Below are positions 20,044 to 31,074 of a DNA stretch of 64,000 nt, piece after piece (the stretch's first letter is position 1; each line of letters begins with the position of its first letter). The stretch is from the NCBI GenBank assembly GCA_037501455.1, contig CM074862.1, positions 83,444,001-83,508,000 on the forward strand, in the 5' to 3' direction. A program made the position numbers and the translations under genes. This DNA is from Lantana camara (lineage: Eukaryota; Streptophyta; Magnoliopsida; Lamiales; Verbenaceae). Below the pieces are notes generated by a model that was not told where the DNA came from, made no database searches, and saw only the letters and a list, made by a program, of their open reading frames with translations.

Positions 20044-21867
20044 AAAAAATGAAATACAAACTTCAAATAAGAGATGGCAATCAATTTGACATAGGGGGTT
20101 GGTGACGGCATTGCCTTACTATGGAATTAGGGACAAAATTTTCCAAATTAAGATCACAAAGAATTGGGACAAAGGTTTTAGAGCAAACTTGTTTGGACGT
20201 GTAATGGTGAAGAGTGGTAAGTTTGAGATCATACAACGTTTATAGTCATTGATTTATTTATGGCATCCAACAAGGTTTGTGGACTTTTAATTTATGTCCT
20301 TAAAATGCATTCCGAAAGATATGCGGCTGTACGAATGGACATATAGTTGATTTAAGGGAAAAAGAGCTTAAGCTGTCAAAAAAAAAAAAAAGCTTAAGCT
20401 TATTTGAGTAGGTTTTGGGTTCGAATTTTATAATTACAAAAAGATTATGTTGAAGTCTTCATGAAAAATATCTTTAATATCTCAGAAGATTAATCTCTCG
20501 TTCGATTGGGGTAAGAAAAAACTCTGAAAAACCAAGATTAAAAAAGAAATAGATATGCAGTTGTAAAAATTGGAGAGAGGTTGACTGTATCTCAAAAGAT
20601 AAAAACTTGTAGTGTTGTATATTGTCATCTACGTAAACTAATTATTTGTTATTTTTCTGCATTATTCGCTCATCTAAATGATATCACTAAACAAGAATTT
20701 TTATTTAGTATCTTTATATTTTTATAAAAATTAATATATACAGAAGCCCTTCACATTCCATATGTTGTTATTAAAAATTTCATTGCAACTATATACTGAA
20801 AAAGAACAATAAGAACTATACAAAATGTTGATGTATAATTTTTAGAAAATATATATTATTTTTTTTGACACGAAAATATATATTATTAAGGTAGTAGAAA
20901 TTGGTTTTAAAGATACTTTTGATTCACATATGGATCGTGCTAAAACTTGGTAGAGCTGACTGACCTGCTTAGTTCGATCAATTAAGAATTTATAAGAGTG
21001 AGTTCTTCTCCATCTGCAAAACAGTTAACACCTAATTAAGGGGTAAAACAATTAGAGTTTTAGCTGGCGACGCCCCTCCGACGCTCAAATCAGTAATGTA
21101 TTCTTAGATAGAGAATAAATGAAGCAAAAAAGCTTTAAATGCTATCTAATGTGCTTACCCACTACGGTTCATTGGGGGGTAACTTATAAATTTGGGTCAA
21201 TAACGTACTAAGTACACCTATTGGGGTATAGCATTAATGGGGCCATATTCGACCTGTCTGTCTGCCATTTTCGACCTAGTTGTGGCTATACGCTTCGTAC
21301 CCTTTTTCCCTTTTGGATAAATTTAGGTACCATGGAACATTAACTGCGTCCACGTATAGTGGTCCTGAGGAATAGGGTCGTTATACGTGTCCCGACAGAG
21401 ATGCTTTTGAGCACGCACCTTTGTCTGGTGGCTCACGGTATCAATCTGGAGATTGATGTACGACCATCCTGTCTGTAGATGGGAATGAGATTGACGGGGG
21501 CCCTTTTGGTGATTGACCTCAAACTTGCGCTAGCTTGATCAGTTTATTTGGCTCCCCTTAGATCGATTAATGTTGTCTTATCGACCTCTCCATCAGTTCA
21601 AGTGGGATTAGATCTGCGACTCGCAGATGAATGTAGGCTGCCTTTTTGCCACATGGCACCGACTTGGAGTCCACGTGGCGTTGACCTAGTGTCAACAGGT
21701 CTCCCTTTTCTGGCTAAGGTGGTTTCGGGTACATGTGGATCGTCTGTGGGGGTGCAACGTGGCCCAATGAAAATATGTCATATCACATATGAGTTTCTAT
21801 TAATTCTATTTTACATAAAAATTGTATTTTTTTTTTGCCTCGAGTAAAATCTAGCCTATTTATTTTA
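20044..21867. other. Intergenic DNA, no gene recognised
   Basis: Mixed AT-rich sequence. A small GCTTAAGC inverted pair around an A-run lies near 20365-20402. The section 21140-21830 is less AT-rich and may be a decayed repeat, but no domain, terminal repeat or duplication could be identified. The short open frame at 21548-21847 has no recognisable motif. Confidence 0.5.
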
Positions 21868-21877
21868 ATATTATTTT

Positions 21878-22005
21878 GAGGAAAATGATTTTTTGGTATA
21901 CCAACTCCCCTAACTCAGCAAAAATGGTGCATTTCGTTTTCCGATGAAGAAAAAAGACTTCAACTGACAAAATTCGCAATTTTGGTACAATTTTGACCGG
22001 AATTT
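21878..22005 (+). repeat. Left TIR of the MULE
   Basis: 128 bp complementary to 40168-40295 with a small number of mismatches, sharing CCGATGAAGAAAAAAG and CAACTGACAAAATTCGCAAT. Similarity stops just after an ACCGGA motif. Confidence 0.9.
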
Positions 22006-22361
22006 GCAAACTATAATCGGAAAACCATGTTGGTTTTCCAGGTGGCTAAAATTAGTACACATGTCCCAATTTGGTTTGCCATGTCGGAAATGTTATCCAC
22101 ATTGGATGCCACATGTGTGCATTTTGGGAGGGAAACTTGCCGCCATCAGCCAACAAAAAAAAAATTAAAACATATCCCATTTTCTTCCAAAAAGATATAA
22201 AACTAATATTTATTAATAGGTATCCAATTTAAATTTGAGAAATAAAGTGGCCATTTTGTACCAAAAGATTATAGTCATCTCTTCATACCTCTCTGTTTCC
22301 CGTTGGAACCCTAATTCCTAAAAACTCTTTCCCAAAATTCAGACCCTAACTCAAGATTGAA

Positions 22362-22931
22362 ATGGCGAGCTCTGATTTTTCTTCAACTACAACTTCGGGG
22401 CAACCGTCGCAGGGTGGAAGCCAAACACCAATGTATTGCTATTGTGGAAGAGTTGTTACAGTCCGAACTTCTTGGAAACCAAACAACCCAGGGCGCGGTT
22501 TTTTTGGTTGCGTTGAAATGGTAAGATAATGTCATTTTTTGGATAACTCAATCTGCTTCTTCAAATTTCTTTTCTTAAAATTTTGCTTCGTTGGATACTA
22601 ATTTCGGTCCCTGTTATGGTTGCTCTTACTAGAGGTGCAAATTTTTAGATGGTTGGATGGGGATATGTGTGATAGGTCAAAGATCATTATTCCTGGTTTG
22701 CTAAACAAAGTTAATAAGCTTGAGGCTGAACACAGTCTGACGGAAACCAAATTGAAGAGAGTTGAATTACTGGAATTTGAGATTGAAATAACGGAGAAGA
22801 AGCTGGAGAAAATCAAGTTGTTGGAAGCGGAGGTTGTACTGAAGGAGCAAGAAATAAGAAGACTGAAGTTGATGCTTTGTTATGCAATGATGTTCATCAC
22901 ATTTCTAATTTTGTTCTTTGTTATCATTTGA
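22362..22931 (+). CDS. GRF-type zinc-finger protein carried by the MULE (two exons)
   Basis: Exon 1 (22362-22520, 53 codons) contains CYCGRVVTVRTSWKPNNPGR followed by GFFGC, the start of a GRF zinc finger, and ends at a GTAAG donor. Exon 2 encodes RWLDGDMCDRSKIIIPGLL, a long amphipathic probable coiled coil (about residues 75-130) and a hydrophobic C-terminus MMFITFLILFFVII, probably a tail anchor. With the first acceptor (22632) the frame would give the expected RCKF but then shifts; using the next AG (22634) keeps the frame open to 22931 (about 151 aa) but loses the last zinc-ligand Cys. A one-base loss in the T-run at 22643-22647 would explain this. Similar GRF/coiled-coil/TM proteins are abundant in plants and many appear transposon-linked. 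Role unknown. Confidence 0.7.
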
Positions 22932-23254
22932 AATAATGACTTGAGTTCATGTTGTGTCATGTAGACCTGTTTTGTGGCAATGTTTGTGTAATGTAGTGTC
23001 TTTTTGTGCAAGTATATTGTATATTTTTGTGTAATGTAGTGTTTTTTTGTGCAAGAAAATGTAATGCAAATGTAATGTTTGGTTTTCATGAGAAAATAGC
23101 TGCACCAAATTTACATTACTGATGGAAAAATTAACGTTAACATTCATAGCAAAAAGCTCCTAACAATTGCAAAATAAGTAACATGAACATCCATCATTAC
23201 CAACAACACATCGACATCATTAAATACTGGATTATATATAGAAACCACAAAAAG
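22932..23254 (+). other. 3' flank of the GRF gene inside the MULE
   Basis: Non-coding. GTGTAATGTAGTGT...TTTTTGTGCAAG occurs twice about 50 bp apart (22986-23056), a small tandem duplication in the probable 3' UTR. The MULE is then interrupted by the Angela element. Confidence 0.6.
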
Positions 23255-23259
23255 TAACC

Positions 23260-25202
23260 TGTTAGGAATAGTGCCCTAGAAAGCCGATTGTATATCCGCT
23301 TTGTACTTTTCCTTATTGTAATCACAGATAATCTTTGAATAAAATAACGAATTGAGGTAACACTTCTTTATATGCTCTTGTTTGGTATGCGTTTACTTTA
23401 GCTGTGCATGTATGAGAACTCCTCTAATCCTGATGACTTTAGGACTCTACCATTTAGGTGAAATGGTTCATGAAACGAGCCCTATATCACATAAGTCTTG
23501 ATTAGTAAAATACTCCAAGCCGATGAGTCCTACAGACAGTGGGAGTGTCAACCTGACTCCTCTAAGGCTTGCTTGTGGGATCACGCCCTTAAGAAGGACC
23601 ACCTTGTTTCATGGAGGTGCAAAGTGTATAGTTGATACGTGCGTGATACATGAGGGTACTTACTTCCATAAGTAAGTTCACTGAGGTGCCCCGTGTGAGA
23701 AGATTCCTAAATGGGAAAGGAAGTTTCTATTTCAGGAAATGGAAACTTCCAGATTAGGAAATATGTCACGAGTTATTGATGTGATTAATTGATCCTTAGA
23801 CTTGAGGTTCCATGTCACTTTATGAGTTAACTCTGTAGTTTTAGGTATAAGCTTTAAAGGGTGTCGCCTTAGACAACTGATTCAAGGCTTATGCTGGGGC
23901 TGCACAAGTGATTCATAAAAGTGAATGAGAATCAAGAAAGGACCTACACTTGCATTTGCAAGGTGATCTCTTATTGTGTAAGTCATTCATATGCCATATG
24001 GAGTCCTTGGCCAAGACAGTAGATCAAGACATCAAGAAAATGGTTTCTTGGATTGAGATCAAATGGATATGAAATCCACTTAGCTTTAAGACCAGATTAT
24101 TAGGGTTCTGATTATTCCCTTACCCTAGATCTTGGTTGAGAGATAGTAAGTAGGAGGATTGTATCTCACATGAATCAATGACTTAAAGGTTCTGTCGAAT
24201 TGAGACATTCCAATTCAGCTAGGGGTTAAACACCTGTTGCTAGACTATGATCATTTAATCTGTAGACTGATTAATTAATTAGTGAATTAATTGATTAGGG
24301 TCACTGCTAATTGAATTGAGAACCTAGAGGGTCACACACAACAACTTGGTTATATGAGTTAAGGCTTTAAAATGATTAAACGAGTTGATCATGCCAAGAG
24401 GGTTCCACACGTGTGAAACACACGTGTGGGTCACGTGCGTGGCACGTGTCATATGGGGACACGTGTGTCACACGTGTATAATTATTTATGTATTAAATAA
24501 TTAATGTGTTAATTATTTAATAGACTTTGGTTTAATTTTTGAATTAAAAAGAAAGTATTATTTTGGAGAAATTAATCTATTTAATTAATTATGAATTAAT
24601 TAATTAGATAAATAAGTTATTTATTTATTAATAAATAAATAAAGTATAATATTATCCAAAAGGAGTTTGGATATTTTAGCTCTTTTAAAAGTTGATTTGA
24701 ATTAGAATTCAAAGTCAAGGTTGGAATTACTTGATGATCAAGTAATAAGAGAGAGAGGGACCAAATCCTTAGTCCATAAGGACTAGGTTCGGCCGCCCCT
24801 CTCTATGTTATATATAGGGTAGCTCGAGCTCCCCTTAGAGAGTGATTGAATTCTTTTTGGTTCATGTGTTGAACACCATCCTTTCTCCAAGATCAAATAA
24901 ACCCTAGGCTAAGCCTAAACACTAACTAGAGAACTAGCATCCTTACTAGTTAGATTGTGGTCAAGTTGGTGGACTATCTCTAAAGAGCTTCAAGTTAGAA
25001 GTTTTTAAAGATTCGAGCTTTACCAAGGAGAGGGGATCAAGCTGCGAGAAGAGCGTTCTTGGGTGGCTTGAAACGCTTCAAGAAAGATTATTGTAAAGTA
25101 AGTTTCTTTACCTTACGAATTTGGATTCATGATTGCGAGATTCGATCCTTTTGTTGGAAAATTTTAAAATTTCCGCTGCTTTCTGATTCCATTTTTCCAA
25201 CA
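23260..25202 (+). repeat. 5' LTR of Angela-like element (1943 bp)
   Basis: Complete copy with a G-box array (24408-24476) and a TATA-like TTATATATAGG near 24808, ending CCAACA before the PBS. It retains about 260 bp (23784-24042) missing from the 3' LTR. Confidence 0.92.
24408..24476 (+). promoter_or_regulatory. Array of six CACGTG G-boxes in the Angela LTR
   Basis: CACGTG cores at 24408, 24421, 24432, 24443, 24460 and 24471, most within ACACGTGT. It lies about 340-400 bp upstream of the TATA-like sequence. G-boxes bind plant bZIP and bHLH factors. Five cores persist in the 3' LTR (31963-32022) and six in the truncated copy (44234-44306). Confidence 0.7.
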
Positions 25203-25204
25203 AG

Positions 25205-25216
25205 TGGTATCAGAGC
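25205..25216 (+). promoter_or_regulatory. Primer-binding site, initiator tRNA-Met
   Basis: TGGTATCAGAGC lies two bases after the end of the 5' LTR. Confidence 0.92.
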
Positions 25217-27359
25217 CACCTCGTTAATCGTGTTTTTGATTCGTCTCCCCTTAACTGAATTTGGTAGAAATTCCTAGGCTTGATGCGATTGAGTATTTGT
25301 AACTCTTTTAGAAATCCTGAATTACAAAACTGTATTTTTCCTGAAAGTTCCTGAAAACTGTTTTGTGAAAATTTGTTTTTGAAAACTGTCTTAGATTTGA
25401 AACTGTGTAAACTGTTTTTGGATTTCTTAGATTGGTTTTGCTTTTGAACGAAAACACAAAACGAAAAGCCTGGATTACGAACACGCGAAACCCCGCACGC
25501 GAAGGCGTCGCGCGCGTGGGCTTCGCACGCCACCGCCCGCCGCTAGGCACGTGCAAGGGCCTCCGCGCCCAGCACCTTCCGCCCCGGCGCGCCCCCCCGT
25601 CTCGTCACACGCTGCCGAGACTGCTCACCCGGAATGCCCGCAAGCTGGCGGGGAGGACCGCGAGCAATAGCGCACTCGCACCGCAGCGTACGGTCCTCTT
25701 CGCGTACGGGCCCCATTTTTCCCTCGTAATCCATTTTCGTATCTCGTGCAATCCAGTCCCAATTTTATTTATTTTATTAGAACTTGTTTTTAATTAAATT
25801 AATTTATTTTGAATAAGAGTTAAAATTGGGATTTTTTTAGAAATAGAAACGGTTTATAATTTGGGAAATTACACCTTTAATAAAATTATTAATTTTCAGA
25901 AATTAATTGGAATTTTATTTGTTTTAGTAATTTGGGATTTATTGAAAACTTTTATAAATAAGACTCGCATCAAGTCGTGTTCCAAGTCATTAGGACTTGA
26001 AACGGGAATTTTAATTTATTGACTAAATTTAAATTCTCGCAAGAAGCATGTTAGGTGATCATGGGTTTAGACTTATGTATGGTTTTAATTTATGGAAATG
26101 GATGGTTTAAATTGGGGTTGGAGCCCTATAGTTGCGTTTTTCAATTGAGGTTGGGGCCTCACTTATGTGCGTAATGTTATGTGATTTATTATGTGGCTTT
26201 CCATATTACTGTTTTGAGGCCGGGGTATGCCCCGTGTATTTGTCTAAGGCCAATATGAAGATTGAGCCTTATTACTTTTCAGTACTTTTTCATTTATGAG
26301 AGTAGAATAGATGGTGAGTTTTTATTTTCATTTTGGAGACAATGCACCCATGGAGTAAGATGGACCACATTCAAGCAACAACAAGGAGGCCATAAGTGAA
26401 GACCCCTCAAAATGTTAGGGAGGGGAATCTCAATTGAAAATGTAATAGAGATAGGGCTCGTATTTTATTACTGCTTTCCCTTATGTGATTTAAACTGTTT
26501 ATGTGGCATGTATGTTAGAACTTGTGATTGTGGAGTAGCTCCCACATATCACGCATAAAATAGGTAGAACCTATGATCATCACATGTTAGTATCATGCTA
26601 GGACAAGTTATATGCTAAGTGCTTGTGTGAAATGCATTTAAGTTGTACTTGCATTAATCAAGACTAATTAAAATTTGATAAGATATATGTTGGTGAGGTC
26701 GAATTGGACAACTCTCCGGTTGATTCGAAAATTCCCGTTAAATATTAAGCTAATTTCGAACAATAGGTGTTTAATTCGAGATACAAATTTTGAATTAAAT
26801 TCCTAGCATTCCATCAATAGGTTTTAAGTTTAGTAAGTGAAGCTAGTTATTGTCCGCGAGTCGTGGGATAGCTAGTGGAGCTTATTAGTTCTTAGTTACC
26901 TAATTGATCATTTTAAATGATCAATATTTCGTGGTCAATTTTGGCAAGGGCGATGTCTGCGAGTCGTGGGTCATTCGAACTAAGTTTTGATCAAGATCTT
27001 ATGATTGATGGGTCTAGCTTAACGCCTAAGTAAATATGGATGTCGCACGAGTCGTGGGTCCATATCGAAAGATAGGTGATGCAAAAACCATTACTAAGAG
27101 TTCTAAAGGTGTTAGAATTGGTAAGTTGTGCCTACCTAGGGTTTTACTTAGAATGTCCGCAAGTCGTGGGTTCGAGGTAAAATGCTTAGGATCTTAGTAC
27201 CCATTGGGAAACGTGTTCCTGTTAGATCTTTGAAAAACAGTGGGAGCTACATTAGATTAAAGACCTTATCTTTTGTATATCGTTATAATTCAGCATGCTC
27301 ACTAGTTCTCTGTTTTACCATTTAGGTCGTAGATTTTGTGATTCTCTAAGTGTTTTGAA
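25217..27359 (+). other. Long 5' leader of the Angela-like element
   Basis: About 2.1 kb of non-coding leader, as in BARE-type elements. It contains a sharp GC-rich island (about 25480-25720) in otherwise AT-rich DNA and four copies of a 16-bp motif GTCCGCGAGTCGTGGG (26852-27170). Several short upstream ATGs precede the gag start at 27360. Confidence 0.8.
26852..27170 (+). repeat. Four dispersed 16-bp motifs in the Angela leader
   Basis: GTCCGCGAGTCGTGGG or close variants at 26852, 26955, 27042 and 27155, spaced 87-113 bp with unrelated spacers. The second Angela copy has three (about 46678, 46780 and 46897), the third unit being deleted there. Confidence 0.8.
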
Positions 27360-30300
27360 ATGGTAACCAAAAACCCTCTTGTATCGATCCTCGAGTCAAA
27401 CAAGGTGACTGGTCCCAACTATTCTGATTGGCTGAGGAATCTGAAAATTATTTTAGATTCTGAGAAGAGAACTTATGTTCTCTTCGAAGGGGAGCCCAGT
27501 CCCGAAGGGGACGCTCCCACTCGGGCCGAGCGGGACGCGATCCAGAAGTGGAAGGATGATAATCTCCAAACCCGTTGCCTTATGTTGGCTAACATGTCTC
27601 CGGACTTGCAAAGGCAACATGAGGCCATGGAATTTGCTTGGGAGATTTACGACCACTTAGAGAAACTTTACCGCCCTCATGAACATGTTACAAGGTATAA
27701 CACTTCAAAGGAATTGTTCCACTTGAGAATGAGGGAAGGTTCAAGTGTCCATGAATATGGACTCAAGTTTCTCGCCCTTACTGAGTAACTTGCTTCCATG
27801 GACATGTCACTGAAAGATGAGCTTTTAGTGGACTTGTTGCTAGCCTCGCTCCCACCATCATTCAACCCATTTGTCCTTAACTTCAATATGAATCATGCTG
27901 TGCTACTGTAGCTGAGCTGATTAGTCAGCTTGTGACTGCTGAAAGCACGATCAAGAAGGACAATAAGGTTCTGATGATGAATGCTCCATCTTCCTCTTCT
28001 GGGCCTTCTAAAGGTAAGGGCAAGAAAGCCCAAAAGAAGAAGAAGAAACCCCTTAGGCCCACTTGTGGCATTTCGAAGGGGAAGGCCCAAAAGAAGAAGT
28101 GTGATCAGAAAGAGGATGTTTGCTTCCATTGTGGCAGAGCGGGACATTGGAGGAGAAACTGCTCAGAGTACAAGGCTACTCTGAAGAAAGGTATGTTTCT
28201 CGTTGAAGTAAATCTTTCTATTAATTCTAGTTCTTGGGTACTTGATACCGGTTGTGGAGGTCATATCTGTAATGATGTACAGATGCTAAATGAAGTCCAA
28301 CAACTCAGAGAAGGAGAATGTGTCTTGAAGATCGGCGATGACTCAAATGTTGAAGCTCGAGCTTTAGGCGCAATTAGATTAGATTTAGGTAGTTTTGAGT
28401 TAGTTTTAAATAAAGTCCTTTATGTACCGAGCATTATTCGTAATATAATTTCAGTTCCAATTTTAGATTGTGAAGGTTATGAAACTTATATTAAGAATGG
28501 TAAATACTTTATCAAACGGAACAACTCTTCCGTTCACAACGGTACTCTAAGTAATGGACTTTGTCTAACTCAGAATATCAACGAGAAACGAAACGCAAGA
28601 GAGATGAAAAAGTTTCAGCTCCCTTATGGCACGCTAGATTAGGACACATTTCCAAGAACAGAATTAGCAAGATAAACACTTTAGGATCATTCTCTGAAAA
28701 TGATCTCAAAGAGTTAACTTCTTACGAGTCTTATCTCAAAGGAAAGATGTCCAAAGTTCCTTTTAGAGGAACTGTGGAACGTGCCACTAAGGTCTTGGAT
28801 TTGATCCATACTGATGTTTGTGGACCTCTTAGTGTAAGCACGAGAAACAATCATCAGTATTTCATAACCTTTACCGATGACTTCAGTCGGTGTGGTTACG
28901 TATTCTTAATGAAGTATAAATCTGAAGGTTTTGAGAAATTCCTAGAATTTCAAAAGGAGGTTGAGAACCAAACTGGTCACAAGATCAAAGCACTTCGATC
29001 TGATCGAGGAGACGAGTATCTTAGTGAAGAATTCCTTAATCATCTCAAAGATAATGAGATTATCTCTCAGTGGACACCTCCGGGAACTCCTCAACTAAAT
29101 GGAGTTTCTGAGAGAAGGAATTGAACTCTACTTGATATCGTTCCATGATGAGTTTCACTGACTTACCACCTTCTTTCTGGGGTTATGCCCTAGAAAGTGC
29201 AGCAAAGATTTTGATTCTAGTTCCCTCTAAGTCAGTCCCTAAAATGCCCTATGAAATGTGGTATGGTAAAATCCCTAGTTATTCTTACTTAAGAATTTAG
29301 GGTTGTCCTGCTTACGTGAAGAGGACAGTGGGAGATAAGTTAGAATCTCGTTCTAACTTGTGCTACTTTGTAGGTTATCCTAAGGAATCCATAGGATATT
29401 ACTTGTATGGTCAATCTGAGCAAAAGGTGTTTGTTTCCAGAAATGCTACTTTTCTTGAGGAACCGTTCCTTAAAGAAAAGAAAGGCAAGATCATAGAATT
29501 AGAGGAAGTACAAAGTGACCCTACACCACCCACTGAAGAAATATCCCCTTCTGTTTAACCACAACCAGTCACGAATTTCCATACACATGTAAATCCTCCT
29601 CTAAGGCGTTCTGAACGCGCTCCTAGACAGCCGGAGAGATGGTATGGATTCTTCCATGAGATCTCTCAAAAGGATAATGATCATTTAACGTATGAGGAGA
29701 CACTTTCAGATTCTGACTCTGAATAGTGGATAGAAGCCGTGAAATCCGAAATGGATTCCATGAACTCCAACTAAGTTTGGACCTTGGTAGATTTGCCTGA
29801 TGGGGTCAAACCCATAGGTTGCAAATGGATCTTTAAGAGAAAGCTTGGAGTTGATGGAAGCATTGCAGCCTACAAAGCAAGACTGGTTGCAAAAGGATTC
29901 ACTCAGAGACCCGGTGTGGACTTTGATGAAACTTTTTCAACAGTTGCAATGCAAAAGTCTATTCGGATCATGCTTGCCATTGCTGCATATTATGACTATG
30001 AGATATTGCAAATGGATGTGAAAACTGCCCTTCTCAATGGTGACATTGATAAAGACATTTATATGAATCAACCCATAGGTTTCACATTCAGTGGGAGTGA
30101 GCAAAAGGTTTGCAAACTCTAAAGATCAATCTATGGATTGAAACAGGCTTCTAGGAATTGGAACATTCGATTTGATGAATCAGTCAAAGCGTTTGGCTTC
30201 ATTCAAATTTCGAATGAATCATGTGTGTATAGAAAGGAATTGGAGACCTCAGTGCAATTCTTAGTACTTTATGTTGATGACATCCTTCTTATTGGGAATT

Positions 30301-31023
30301 CGAAGGATGACATGAAAGTAACTGAGTTATGGTTAACGAACCAATTCGAGATGAAAGATCTTGGTGATGCGTCTATCGAGATAGATCTAGAAGGTTAATA
30401 GGACTGTCACAGTCGATGTACTTGACCGGATGTGGCTTATGCACTTAGTGTAACAAGTCGTTTCCAATCTGACCCTGGAGATGGTCACTGGGCTGCCGTG
30501 AAGAATATTCTTAAGTACTTGAAAAGTACTAAAGATTTATTCTTAGTTTACGTAGGTCAGAAAGATCTTACTGTCGAAGGATACTGCGATGCAAGCTTTA
30601 CATCTGACTTAGACTATTTTAAGTCAATGTCTGGATACATTTTCTGCCTAAACGGTGAAGCAGTGAGTTGGAAGAGTTCCAAGCAAACGACCACTGTAGA
30701 TTCGACCACTGAGGCCGAATACTTAGCTGCAAATGATGCAGCTAAGGAAGGTGTTTGGATTAGAAACTTCATTCAAGAGTTGAATGTTGTTCCTAGGATG
30801 AAGGACCCCATTATTGTGTTTTTTGACAACACTAGGGCGGTTGCTCAAGCAAGAGAACCAAGATCTCACCAACGGACCAAGCACATTATGAGGAAGTATC
30901 ACCTAACCCGTGATATTATCAAAAGAGGAGGTGTGCAAATTGAGAGGGTCGCATCAGCAGAGAACGTGGCAGATCCACTTACTAAACCCCTTAGTCGAGA
31001 AGCTTTCCAAGGTCATCTTTAGA
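27360..31023 (+). pseudogene. gag-pol of the Angela-like element, decayed
   Basis: Gag starts MVTKNPLVSILESNKVTG. Then follow the knuckle CFHCGRAGHWRRNC, protease WVLDTGCGGHICND, pre-integrase HARLGHISKNR, integrase HTDVCGP and FTDDFSRCGY, RT QMDVKTALLNGDIDKDIYMN and LYVDDILLIGNS, and RNase H CDASFTSDLDYFKSMSGY with TEAEYLAANDA. Damage: a stop at 27786, one base lost near 27898 (present in the other copy), a frameshift near 28590, stops near 29122, 29298, 29556, 29724, 29773 and 30120, and loss of RT thumb/connection sequence near 30370-30425. The active-site motifs visible are unchanged, so decay seems recent and random. Confidence 0.9.
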
Positions 31024-31074
31024 AGATGGGACTTAGAGTAGCATTAGAATGGCTTTGACGGGCAAGTGGGAGAT

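Noticed and set aside
21140..21847. Possible gene at 21548-21847
   Set aside because: 99 codons without recognisable motif, in sequence of uncertain origin next to the MULE end.
25432..25797. Open frames in GC-rich leader sequence (also 45195-45547)
   Set aside because: Long frames exist in nearly every phase because GC-rich DNA lacks stops. They are not conserved between the two Angela copies.
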